A stretch of DNA of 64,000 nucleotides from Nitrococcus mobilis Nb-231 (GTDB lineage: Bacteria; Pseudomonadota; Gammaproteobacteria; Nitrococcales; Nitrococcaceae). This document shows positions 9,751 to 17,979 of the stretch, one piece after another (position 1 is the first letter of the stretch; every line of letters starts with the position of its first letter). The translations under genes were made by a program, and so were the position numbers. The stretch covers positions 3,216,596-3,280,595 of the forward strand of contig NZ_CH672427.1 of the NCBI RefSeq assembly GCF_000153205.1, written 5' to 3'. Below the pieces are notes generated by a model. It did no database searches and was not told where the DNA came from. It worked only from the letters and a program-made list of their open reading frames with translations.

Positions 9751-10856
9751 TCTCAGTGTTGGGAGGTTACGGTGAGGTCGGAACGGCGGCGGTCAGGGCC
9801 TTGCTGGCGCTAGGGCTCGGTCCGTTGCGGATCGGTGGTCGTGACGGCGCCGCTGCCAGGGCCCTGGTAAGAACACTGGATGCCCCATCGCTGGAAGCCG
9901 CGGAAGCGGATTTCATGGACCGTTCGTCTCTGGCGCGGTTCGTATCCGGTTGTCGTGTGCTTCTCAACTGCGCGGGGCCTTCCCATCTGATCGGTGCGGG
10001 GCCGGCGTTGGTCGCTTTGGAAGAGGGCGCCGATTACGTGGATGTGGCCGGCGATGACGGTCTGTATGCGCTTCTGGACGACGCCGACTACCGTGAGCAG
10101 GGGTGCCGGGCACTGCTCTCTGCCGGTTTGCAGCCCGGTCTTACCGGACTGCTGCCGCGCTGGCTGGCTGCTACTGGTTTCGACAAAGTAAGTCGGCTGG
10201 TCAGCTATTTCGGTTTGCTCGATCACTTTACCGCGGTGGCCGCCGACGATTACCTGCAAAGTGTCGAGGACGGTTTTGGACGGCCCTTGGCCGCATGGCG
10301 GCAAGGATGCCGTCCCGGCGTGCTGGTCCGCAACAGTGACGCGGGGTTGCCGTTCTTTCCCGGCCGGGTGACGGCGTTGCCCTACCTGAATCGGGAAGCG
10401 GAACGGATTGCCTCGTCCCTGGAACTTGAACAGGGGGACTGGTACACGGTTGTTGCCGGACGCCATACCCTGGCGGCTTTAGATTGGGTCCACGGCATGT
10501 CTCGTGAGGGAGCCGCCTCCCTGCTGCAACGGTCTAGCCGCCTGGACATGGCCGGTCGAACACCCTTCGTAACCCTACTGGTGCAACTTGGCGGCCGCGT
10601 GGTCAGTGGAGAGCAGCGGACTCGTTCACTGGCATTTCGGGGGCACCGCAATAGCGAATTGACCGGCGCCTTTGCGGCGGTGGTGACCCGCGCGGCGTTG
10701 GAGCAGAACATCCTCCCCGGCCGTCAGTTCGCGGCGATGTCAGTGGAGCCGGTATCTGCCGTCGAGTCCTTGCTCGCCACCGGCATGGTGAGCGGTCTCA
10801 CCGTCCTGGACGGCCCTCTGGAGATGTTCACCGAAGCCGAGGAGGGCGCATTGTGA
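9747..10856 (+). CDS. Saccharopine dehydrogenase-like NAD(P)-binding reductase (possible PchK-type)
   Basis: 369 residues. The N-terminus MISVLGGYGEVGTAAV is a Rossmann dinucleotide-binding loop (GGYGEVG), followed by VLLNCAGPSHLIGAG and DYVDVAGDDGLY, which are typical of the saccharopine dehydrogenase-like family. The start ATG overlaps the transporter stop. Enantio-pyochelin clusters carry a reductase called PchK that does the thiazoline reduction in place of PchG and shows only distant similarity to it; this gene sits in a fitting place, just after pchF and the transporters. That assignment is from memory of the pathway and not proved here. The same cluster also has a PchG-like reductase at 14472, so the two may act on different rings or one may have another role. 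Confidence 0.7.
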   Translation: MISVLGGYGEVGTAAVRALLALGLGPLRIGGRDGAAARALVRTLDAPSLEAAEADFMDRSSLARFVSGCRVLLNCAGPSHLIGAGPALVALEEGADYVDVAGDDGLYALLDDADYREQGCRALLSAGLQPGLTGLLPRWLAATGFDKVSRLVSYFGLLDHFTAVAADDYLQSVEDGFGRPLAAWRQGCRPGVLVRNSDAGLPFFPGRVTALPYLNREAERIASSLELEQGDWYTVVAGRHTLAALDWVHGMSREGAASLLQRSSRLDMAGRTPFVTLLVQLGGRVVSGEQRTRSLAFRGHRNSELTGAFAAVVTRAALEQNILPGRQFAAMSVEPVSAVESLLATGMVSGLTVLDGPLEMFTEAEEGAL

Positions 10857-12010
10857 TGCTCGATACCGCTGTCGTTCATCAGGCCGGGCTGGCGGGTGTA
10901 CGCCGGCATCGTCGTCCGGTGTGCGACCCGGCACGGATTCCGGAGGCCATGGAACGACTGGAAACCCTCAGCCGCCTCGCCATGCAAGGTTGCCTTCAGC
11001 AATGTGGCTGGTCCGCCGGTGACTCTATATCCCGGGAACAGGTTGTGACGATGATAGGCGCGGCGTCCCGGCATGCCGGGTTGCTGCGGTCCTGGCTGGC
11101 GGCCTTGCTGGCCGCTGGAATGTTGGAAGAGAGTATGGGGATTTGCCGCTGGCGCTCCGCCGCCACGTCTGAGGACGAATCGGAAAAGCTGGCGGAGAAT
11201 ATGAAAGATGCCTACGCTCAATTGGGATTCCCGCCGATCATGGCCGAGGGTCATTCCCGGGCGCTGGCCTGTTTGCCGCGATTGATCCGCGATGAACTGC
11301 GCATCGAGCAGCTGTTGTTCCGGGACGGCAAGGTGCTGGAAGCACTCGGAGCGTATCAGGACAACTTGTTCACGTCTTATCTCAACACCGCCTGCGGCTA
11401 TCTGGCCCGGCATTTGGCGGAGCAGCATCCGTCTCCCTTGAGAGTGGTCGAGTTGGGCGCCGGCGCTGGATTGACCACCGCTTCCACCTTGCGGGCGTTG
11501 AACGGTATGGCGGTGGACTACCTATTCTCCGATCTGTCCCGGATCTTTACCGTCGCCGCCGGTGAACGGTTTGCCGGTCAGCCGGGAATGCGCTACGAGC
11601 TGTTGGACATCAATACCGCATTTTCCAGCCAGGGGGTGCCGCCGGCTAGCGCCGATCTCGTGTTGGCCGGCAATGTACTGCACAACGCTCGCCATCTGGG
11701 GCAAACCCTCGTTCATATTCATCAACTGCTGGCGCCGGGAGGTTGGCTGCTGTTCACCGAATCGTGCCGCGATAACCACGCCGTGCTGACCTGCATGCAG
11801 TTCCTGCTCTCGCCGGCGCCAAGGACTCCGATGCCGGGCATGGCTGACCGGCGCCGATTCACCGGCCGCCTTTTTCTGGATATCGGGGGTTGGGACCGTG
11901 AGCTGCGCGAAGCCGGTTTCGAACCGTTGCTGGTGCTGCCGCAGGCCGATTCCTCGCTGGCTGCGGCGGGGCAGTATCTGTTTCTGGCTCGGCTTGGCAA
12001 TACGGACTGA
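10856..12010 (+). CDS. Free-standing SAM-dependent methyltransferase related to NRPS-embedded MT domains
   Basis: 384 residues. The central motif VVELGAGAGLTTAS is a class I SAM-binding loop, followed by VDYLFSDLSRIF and LLAPGGWLLFTE, the same order as in the MT domain inside the PchF-like protein of this cluster. The part before the motif (RIEQLLFRDGKVLEALGAYQ) also resembles the MT flank in PchF. No A, PCP or C motifs are present, so it must act in trans on a carrier-bound or free intermediate. The start is ATG 10856, overlapping the previous TGA, with GAGGAGG upstream; GTG 10853 is an alternative. It could be a C- or N-methyltransferase or an MT-like epimerase. The intact-looking SAM loop favours a real methyltransferase. 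Confidence 0.8.
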   Translation: MLDTAVVHQAGLAGVRRHRRPVCDPARIPEAMERLETLSRLAMQGCLQQCGWSAGDSISREQVVTMIGAASRHAGLLRSWLAALLAAGMLEESMGICRWRSAATSEDESEKLAENMKDAYAQLGFPPIMAEGHSRALACLPRLIRDELRIEQLLFRDGKVLEALGAYQDNLFTSYLNTACGYLARHLAEQHPSPLRVVELGAGAGLTTASTLRALNGMAVDYLFSDLSRIFTVAAGERFAGQPGMRYELLDINTAFSSQGVPPASADLVLAGNVLHNARHLGQTLVHIHQLLAPGGWLLFTESCRDNHAVLTCMQFLLSPAPRTPMPGMADRRRFTGRLFLDIGGWDRELREAGFEPLLVLPQADSSLAAAGQYLFLARLGNTD

Positions 12011-12020
12011 CAAGAACTGC

Positions 12021-14246
12021 ATGGCGACCATGAGCTTTCACCAAATAATTTTCGACGGACTGGAACGAATGCGCGAGCGCACCGTGTTGTATGGCGATGC
12101 TCAGCAATGGAACGGAGCCCGGATGCTGGAGACCGTGGAGCAGTACCGGGCGGCGCTGTCCTGGCGAGGTCTCGGCATCGGCGACAGCTTGATCTGGGAT
12201 GGTGAGGAAGACGGTCAGGTACTGGCATTGCGGTTGGCGGCCATGGCCCGCGGTTGCACGTTTGTTTCCGCACCCGGCGGCGCCGGTGACGCGGTGCCGG
12301 TTTCCTCGTCCATTCTCCAGGACTGCGTCGACGACAGGGGGCTGGAGACCCAACGGGACGAGCTCTGGTGCTACCAGGTACGAAAGGGCGCCTTTGCCTG
12401 GTCTGAAGACACTTTCAGCGCCACCTTGTCGGAGCTGCGAGCCACCTTGGAGGAAGTGCCGCGGCGCATTGCCGTACTTGCCCCTCTGTCCGGTTTTGGC
12501 GGCGACCTCTGCCTGGCAGCGTGGAGTTTGTCCGCACCGGTTCATTACTCCGGCGCCAAGCAACCCGCCGGCGTTTTCGCCTTTCTCGAACGTGTAGCCG
12601 CCGATCGCCTGATTGTGTCGGATCATCGACTGCGAGAGTTGCTGGCGCATCCGGCGGCGGTACTGGCCCGTTGTGCGCCGCTGCGGACACTGCTGATCGA
12701 AAGCAGCCCTGGGGCAGAGGAAAACGATCTTGAGTCGTTGGTTGCCTCTGGTCCCCTCCACTGCGAAAAGACCGTCGTTGTCGTTCCCACCGACCAGGGA
12801 TTCCTGCCCACAGAAGAAGCGTTTTTGCGACTGCAACAGGAAGCCCAAAAAGTAGAGGAGGCAGCCGCTGCCCACCCGCTGGTGGGCGAGGTCCGGGTGT
12901 TGCCGGATGGCGTCGGGAAATGGACGTTGTTGGCCGTTCCCGCCGAGCAATGTCCGGTGACCGAGGAAGAGGGGGGGGAGGATTTCTGGAATGGCTATGT
13001 CCAGACCCGTTTGGCCGCGCATTTCACCGACTTCGACTGGCAGGCCGGCGTTTCGGCGACACAGCGTTTGGCCCGCATCGCTTTGCTGTCGATGGTCAAT
13101 GCGCTAAGCCGGCGGGGTGTTTTTACCGAACGTGAAACCGGTTATTCCCAACAACAGATATTGGCCTGCGCCGCCGAACGGCACCGGCCTTTAGTGTCCC
13201 GATGGTTGGCGGTGTTGGAGCAGCAGGGGTTGTTGCGTCGCCATGGCGACGGGCTGAGGGTTTCGGACCGGCTTGATGACTATGCTGACGCGGCGCTGGA
13301 GCAGGCCTGGGACGAAATGGAAAGCGTTTGGCGTGAGGTGGCGGGTTCCACCGGCACCATTGAGTACGCCCGCGAGAACAGCGCCTGTCTTGCCGAATTG
13401 CTGTCCGGACAACGCAATGCCGTCGAGGTTCTGTTTCCGGCGGGGCGGATGGATCTCGCCGAAGCCCTCTATCGAGAAAGCCCGGCGGCGCGTTACCAGC
13501 ATCAGGCGGTCGCGGTCTTGTTGACGGAGATCGTTGCCGCCCACGAGCAGGGTGACCCGGTGCGGATTCTGGAAGTCGGAGCCGGCACTGGCGCCACTTC
13601 CGAAGTGGTGCTGCCGGCTTTGGCGGGCGAGCCGGTGAGTTATCTCTACACCGATTTTTCCCGGTTCTTTCTGGATCAGGCTGTTCGGCGCCTGGGGAAC
13701 GATCCGCGGGTGACATTCGCCATTTATGACATCGACAGCTCCCCTGAAGCCCAGGGTTTCTCGCCCAACGATTTTGACGTGGTTATCGGCGGAGGGGTAC
13801 TCAACGCGGCCCGTGACACGGATGCCTCGGTGCTCTGGCTGCAACAGTTACTGAGACCGGGAGGCTGGCTGGTGATCACCGAGCCGACCATGGAGGAATT
13901 CTGGGTGATGGCGTCCCAGGCCTTCATGCTGGCTGATGCCAGCGACGAACGGGCGCAATCAGGCCGCACTTTCCTCAGCCTGGAACAGTGGCATCGGGTC
14001 CTGGCCCAAGCCGGCCTGCGGTGCGTGCTGGATTTGCCTCCGTCGGGGCACCCGCTGGCGACTTTGGGGCACCGGGTTTTCGCCGCGCGTGCCAAGATCG
14101 ACCGCGCACCCCTGCGCCGCACCGATCTGGAACGCTACTGTCGGCAGTGTCTGGGTGATGTCATTTCCCGGGTGGAAATTCTTGATCGGCTGCCGGAGTT
14201 GCGAACCGGCGAACCGGCGGCTGCGGAGTACGGCCACTGCATATAG
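12021..14246 (+). CDS. Degenerate adenylation scaffold with embedded SAM methyltransferase
   Basis: 741 residues from ATG 12021 (ATG 12030 is an alternative). The first 300 residues follow the layout of an adenylation domain (TVLYGDAQQWNG, then a GIGDSLIWDGEEDGQVLALR stretch), but no TSGSTG-type A3, no TE-type A5 and no RTGD A7 can be found, so amino-acid activation is very unlikely. An A8-like segment leads into an MT domain like that of PchF (ILEVGAGTGATSEVVL, SYLYTDFSRFFL, LLRPGGWLVITEPTM). The end resembles the A9/A10 region (VEILDRLPELRTGEPA) but lacks the A10 lysine, and no carrier domain follows. It appears to be an A-MT segment cut out of an NRPS and kept as a trans-acting methyltransferase or MT-like epimerase. 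The frame is intact. Confidence 0.8.
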   Translation: MATMSFHQIIFDGLERMRERTVLYGDAQQWNGARMLETVEQYRAALSWRGLGIGDSLIWDGEEDGQVLALRLAAMARGCTFVSAPGGAGDAVPVSSSILQDCVDDRGLETQRDELWCYQVRKGAFAWSEDTFSATLSELRATLEEVPRRIAVLAPLSGFGGDLCLAAWSLSAPVHYSGAKQPAGVFAFLERVAADRLIVSDHRLRELLAHPAAVLARCAPLRTLLIESSPGAEENDLESLVASGPLHCEKTVVVVPTDQGFLPTEEAFLRLQQEAQKVEEAAAAHPLVGEVRVLPDGVGKWTLLAVPAEQCPVTEEEGGEDFWNGYVQTRLAAHFTDFDWQAGVSATQRLARIALLSMVNALSRRGVFTERETGYSQQQILACAAERHRPLVSRWLAVLEQQGLLRRHGDGLRVSDRLDDYADAALEQAWDEMESVWREVAGSTGTIEYARENSACLAELLSGQRNAVEVLFPAGRMDLAEALYRESPAARYQHQAVAVLLTEIVAAHEQGDPVRILEVGAGTGATSEVVLPALAGEPVSYLYTDFSRFFLDQAVRRLGNDPRVTFAIYDIDSSPEAQGFSPNDFDVVIGGGVLNAARDTDASVLWLQQLLRPGGWLVITEPTMEEFWVMASQAFMLADASDERAQSGRTFLSLEQWHRVLAQAGLRCVLDLPPSGHPLATLGHRVFAARAKIDRAPLRRTDLERYCRQCLGDVISRVEILDRLPELRTGEPAAAEYGHCI

Positions 14247-14293
14247 TGACCACGGTCAGCCTGGCCGGCTACTCAACCCTTTGGGGGGATCCT

Positions 14294-14526
14294 ATGACAT
14301 CCACACTGGATCAGCCGCAGGCCTATCCCTTCAACCGGTTCGACGGTCTGGAGCTTGCGCCACAGTATGCGTGGGCGCTGCGTCAGACCGGACTGACTCG
14401 GATCACCTTGCCGTTCGATTGCGTGTTTTGCTCGAGCGCCTGCCGGATATCCATCTTTGCGGAGAAATTGAATGGAAGACCAAGACCTTCTTTCGCGGGC
14501 CGCGGCGCATGCTGGTGGCATGGTGA
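14294..14526 (+). pseudogene. Cytochrome P450 remnant with central deletion
   Basis: The ATG at 14294 has a good ribosome site (GGGGGG at 14283-14288) and encodes MTSTLDQPQAYPFNRFDGLE followed by an LxLPF-type segment, which matches the N-terminus of bacterial class I P450s (CYP105/107-like). After about 41 codons the frame leaves the family. Another frame then reads LRVLLERLPDIHL and RGPRRMLVAW up to a stop at 14524-14526, which matches the extreme C-terminus of the same family. The heme-binding, I-helix and ExxR regions, some 300 residues, are missing. The junction lies near 14405-14420. This is the scar of a deleted tailoring gene in the operon. The 3' end of the scar overlaps the start of the PchG-like gene. 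Confidence 0.75.
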
Positions 14527-15632
14527 GCGAGGTCGGCGATCGCCGACGTCGAGTGGTGGTCGCGGGCACCGCATTTGGGCGTATCTATATCCAGGCGGTG
14601 CTTTCCCACCCTGACCGATTCGCATTGGCGGGAATTCTGGCTAAGGGCGGAGACTATTCCCGGGGCTGTGCTGAGCGTTACGGTGTGCCGTTGTTCACCG
14701 ATCCGGAACGAATTCCCGATGACGTGGACATCGTCTGCGTGGTGATCCGCTCCGGGGCCATTGGCGGTGCCGGTGCAGAGCTGGCGAAGGCGTTGCTGGA
14801 ACGAGGATATCACGTGCTCCAGGAACACCCGGTGCACAGTTCGGAAATCGTCGAATGCTTACGCGCCGCCCGGGCCGGTAACGCAGCCTATGCAGTGAAC
14901 ACGCTTTATCCCGATATCAAACCGGTGCGGCAATTGCTTGCCGCCGCTGCCTATCTTCGGCAACAACAGCCGTTGGCTTTCATTGATGCGGCGTGCAACA
15001 GTCAAGTGGCCTATCCGCTCATCGATATCCTCGGTCGGGCGGCGGGCTCACTGCGACCGTGGTCGTTCCAGGCGCCGCCGCTGGGGTCCGACAGCGAGGC
15101 GACGCCATTCCGCTCCCTGACGGCCACCATTGGCGGTGTTCCGGTGACGCTGCGAATTCAGAACCAGGTTCATCCCGACGATCCGGACAATTATTCCTAT
15201 CTCATGCACCGCATCACCCTGGGCTGGGAAGCGGGCATTCTGAGTCTTGCCGATACCCACGGACCGGTGTTTTGGAACCCCCGGTTGCATGCGCCCCGTG
15301 ACGACACCGGTCGGTTGCTGATGGAAGGCCCTGGCACGGAACGACTGGCAGTACCCAGCACCGTGATTCTGGGCGACGAAGAGCCCCGCGATTATCACCG
15401 AGTGTTTGCGGAAACCTGGCCGGATGCGGTTGCGGTGGCCCTGGCACGCTTGTGCCGCGATATCGATGCTCCTGCGGGCAGGGCGCGAAGTGGGCAGTGG
15501 GCTCTGGGTGTGTCCCAGGCCTGGCGGGATATGACAGCGGCGGTGGGTATGCCCGAGTTGATTCGTCCTGCGGAGCCGCGGGCCGTTTGCTTGGACGCCT
15601 TACGTGCCGCTGCCGCGGCCGGGGAATGGTGA
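14472..15632 (+). CDS. pchG: Thiazolinyl imide reductase (PchG/Irp3/YbtU family)
   Basis: 386 residues. It reduces one thiazoline ring to thiazolidine on the NRPS-bound intermediate, using NADPH. The N-terminal Rossmann part reads RVVVAGTAFGRIYIQAV, followed by DIVCVVIRSGAIGGAG, VLQEHPVHSSEIVECLRAA and AYAVNTLYPDIKPVRQLL, all characteristic of the PchG/YbtU family. ATG 14472 follows CGGAGAAATTGA, a good ribosome site, and lies inside the P450 scar, so the deletion did not remove the gene's translation signal. VAW-stop of the P450 remnant ends 54 bp inside this frame. The next gene starts two bases after the stop. The presence of this reductase and of the saccharopine-dehydrogenase-like gene in one cluster is unusual. 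Confidence 0.92.
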   Translation: MEDQDLLSRAAAHAGGMVSEVGDRRRRVVVAGTAFGRIYIQAVLSHPDRFALAGILAKGGDYSRGCAERYGVPLFTDPERIPDDVDIVCVVIRSGAIGGAGAELAKALLERGYHVLQEHPVHSSEIVECLRAARAGNAAYAVNTLYPDIKPVRQLLAAAAYLRQQQPLAFIDAACNSQVAYPLIDILGRAAGSLRPWSFQAPPLGSDSEATPFRSLTATIGGVPVTLRIQNQVHPDDPDNYSYLMHRITLGWEAGILSLADTHGPVFWNPRLHAPRDDTGRLLMEGPGTERLAVPSTVILGDEEPRDYHRVFAETWPDAVAVALARLCRDIDAPAGRARSGQWALGVSQAWRDMTAAVGMPELIRPAEPRAVCLDALRAAAAAGEW

Positions 15633-15633
15633 T

Positions 15634-16362
15634 ATGGGATTATCGTGCAGTCACGTTTTGCTTTGGGTTCGTGATCTTCATCAGGCGGTGGCGGATTTTC
15701 GCGCGCTGGGATTCCACGTGGACTACGCCACCGATCGAAAAAAAGCACAGCACGCCCACATCTGGTTTTGCCGAGGGCCGGTGATCGAGTTGCTGACCAC
15801 CCCGAGCAACGCTCGTTATTTCAAGTGGCCGATTGATCTTATGGCCGGTCGCGGCGCCGGAGAGCGCATGGTGCGTTGGGGCTGCGAGGGAGAAGGATTC
15901 TGCGATGTGGCTGTGGTTGTCGAGGGCAATCCTAAAAAAGTGTCGGCGGAACTGAAGCGTTCCGGAATTGCCATAGGACGTTTTGTTCCCTGGCGGCGCA
16001 CTCGTCCGGATGGTCAGCGAGTCCACTTCCGCTTCGCCTACCCACGCCAAAGCCGGCTCCCTTTCGTGGTGACCCCCTATGAACCGCCTCAGCATCCCGC
16101 CAGGGTTCGTCACGCCAATGGTGCCACCGCTTTGCGGCATGTGCGGATGGGTGCGCGGGTGGAAGACAGTGACCGGCTGCATCATCTGGTGGGGGCGGAT
16201 CCGGTTTTCTCCGTGACGTCTGCCGAGCAAACCGGCGTGTTGTGGATCGAATTGGAGGGCCTTTCGCTGCCGCTGCCTGAGACGTTGACGCACGGGGCGG
16301 AGATTCGCCCGGCCGGCGCGCGCGCCGACGTGGCGCGAAGCTCACCCGCATTTGCAAAGTAG
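15634..16362 (+). CDS. VOC superfamily (glyoxalase-like) protein
   Basis: 242 residues from ATG 15634, one base after the PchG stop, so probably translated by coupling. The N-terminus CSHVLLWVRDLHQAVADFRA and the later HIWFCRGPVIELL and LPFVVTPYEPPQHPARVRH have the beta-alpha-beta-beta-beta layout and metal-ligand His/Glu spacing of the VOC fold, closest to glyoxalase-like single-polypeptide members. No such gene belongs to the standard pyochelin or yersiniabactin sets. It may bind the siderophore or a metal, protect the host, or tailor the product; none of these can be decided here. It is in an operon between the imide reductase and the salicyl-AMP ligase, which ties it to this pathway by position. 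Confidence 0.72.
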   Translation: MGLSCSHVLLWVRDLHQAVADFRALGFHVDYATDRKKAQHAHIWFCRGPVIELLTTPSNARYFKWPIDLMAGRGAGERMVRWGCEGEGFCDVAVVVEGNPKKVSAELKRSGIAIGRFVPWRRTRPDGQRVHFRFAYPRQSRLPFVVTPYEPPQHPARVRHANGATALRHVRMGARVEDSDRLHHLVGADPVFSVTSAEQTGVLWIELEGLSLPLPETLTHGAEIRPAGARADVARSSPAFAK

Positions 16363-16371
16363 GAGGCAAAG

Positions 16372-17979
16372 ATGTTGGAAGGTTGTGTGGCCTGGCCGGT
16401 GGAACTCGCGGAACATTATCGGGAAAAAGGATATTGGCGGGGTATCGATCTGGGAGAGTGGTGGCGCGGCTGTGCCGACGAATTTGCCGTCGGTACTGCG
16501 CTGATCGAAGGCAGTCGGCAATGGTCCTATCGGGAACTGGATGCCTGGGTAGAGAGGTTGGAGGGGGGCATTCTGGAGGTTGGATTGGAACCGGGACAGA
16601 GGGTTCTGCTGCAACTGCCCAACAAGGCGGAATTTGTTGCTTTGTGTCTGGCTTTTTTCAGGATTGGTGTAATTCCGGTACTGGCCTTGCCGGCGCATCG
16701 GGAGAAGGAAATTCGTCACTTGGCGGAAGCTTCACAGGCGGTTGCCTATGTGATCCCCGACACGCATCTCGGATTCGATTATCGGCCGATGGCCAGAACG
16801 GTGCTGGACAATGTCGAGACTCTGCGTTCGGTCTTCGTGGTTGGAGAACCGGGAAGTTTTGCGCCGTTCTCGGCTCTGGAAGGGGAGCCGCGCCCAGTGC
16901 CCGCGCCTGCCGCCGAGGAAGTTGCCGTAATGTTATTGTCCGGCGGCACCACGGGATTGCCCAAGCTGATTCCGCGTACACACAACGACTATCTCTATAA
17001 CGCACGCACGAGCGCCGAACGGGCCGGTTTCACTGCAGACACCCGTTATTTGGCAGTGTTGCCCGTGGCGCATAATTTTCCGTTGGCGTGTCCGGGGCTG
17101 CTCGGCACTTTTGATGCGGGAGGGGCGGTGGTGCTTTGCCCTGACCCCAGCCCCGATACGGCTTTTGCACTGATCGAGAAAGAGGGGATTACGGTTGCCG
17201 CGCTGATTCCCACGCTCGTACGAGTCTGGCTGGAATTCGCCCCGCTTACCGAAGCCGATTTGAGCAGCCTGACCTGCCTGCAGGTGGGAGGGGCACGCCT
17301 GAAGGTGGAGGTTGCGGCACAGGTGGGCGAGATATTGGGGTGCGGTCTGCAGCAGGTTTACGGCATGGCCGAGGGGCTGTTATGCATGACTGCGCCGGGG
17401 GACCCGGAATCATTGGTGCTCAACACTCAGGGATGCCCTATTTCTCCTGGCGACGAGGTTCGAGTGGTGGACGACCAGGGGCGTGATTTGCCGGACGGAG
17501 AAATCGGTGAGTTGCTGGTACGTGGGCCTTACACTCTGCGCGGCTACTACCGCGCCGAGGAACATAATCGCCGTTCCTTCACCGAGGACGGCTTTTATCG
17601 CAGTGGTGATCGAGTGCGCCGGCTGGCCGGCGGCTATCTGGTGGTGGAGGGGCGTGATAAGGACATCATCAACCGGGGAGGCGAAAAAGTACCGGTGGAG
17701 GATGTGGAGAACCATTTGTTGTCGCATCCCAGTGTCGCCGACGTAGTTTTGATCGGGATGCCGCATAACACTCTGGGCGAATGCAACTGCGCGTGCGTTA
17801 TCGCCAGAGGCGAAGCACCCCGGCTCTCCGAGTTGAATGCTCACCTTTCCGCATCGGGCCTGGCGGCGTACAAACTGCTGGATCGGTTGGAAATCATCGA
17901 CCGTTTTCCGCTTACCCGATTGGGCAAGGTCAATCGCCGTCAACTGGCGGAGCAGTTTCACGCCAGGGTGGCCTTATGA
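16372..17979 (+). CDS. pchD: Salicyl-AMP ligase (PchD/YbtE, EntE family)
   Basis: 535 residues. Activates salicylate with ATP and loads it onto the aryl carrier domain of the first NRPS. Family signs: MLLSGGTTGLPKLIPRTHND (P-loop and the conserved RTHNDY), VLPVAHNFPLACPG with the asparagine typical of aryl-acid ligases, VYGMAEGLLCMT, YRSGDRV, RDKDIINRGGEKV and the C-terminal lysine in FPLTRLGKVNRRQLA. Length is normal for stand-alone aryl-AMP ligases. ATG 16372 is preceded by a strong GTAGGAGG site 9 bp downstream of the VOC gene stop. It overlaps the pchC-like start by ATGA. A 2,3-dihydroxybenzoate ligase is excluded mainly by the neighbouring pchB/pchA genes, which make salicylate. Confidence 0.93.
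   Translation: MLEGCVAWPVELAEHYREKGYWRGIDLGEWWRGCADEFAVGTALIEGSRQWSYRELDAWVERLEGGILEVGLEPGQRVLLQLPNKAEFVALCLAFFRIGVIPVLALPAHREKEIRHLAEASQAVAYVIPDTHLGFDYRPMARTVLDNVETLRSVFVVGEPGSFAPFSALEGEPRPVPAPAAEEVAVMLLSGGTTGLPKLIPRTHNDYLYNARTSAERAGFTADTRYLAVLPVAHNFPLACPGLLGTFDAGGAVVLCPDPSPDTAFALIEKEGITVAALIPTLVRVWLEFAPLTEADLSSLTCLQVGGARLKVEVAAQVGEILGCGLQQVYGMAEGLLCMTAPGDPESLVLNTQGCPISPGDEVRVVDDQGRDLPDGEIGELLVRGPYTLRGYYRAEEHNRRSFTEDGFYRSGDRVRRLAGGYLVVEGRDKDIINRGGEKVPVEDVENHLLSHPSVADVVLIGMPHNTLGECNCACVIARGEAPRLSELNAHLSASGLAAYKLLDRLEIIDRFPLTRLGKVNRRQLAEQFHARVAL

Noticed and set aside
14246-14614. 122-codon frame as a complete small gene
   Set aside because: Its start is P450 N-terminus and its end runs into the out-of-frame pchG start, so it is part of the P450 scar.
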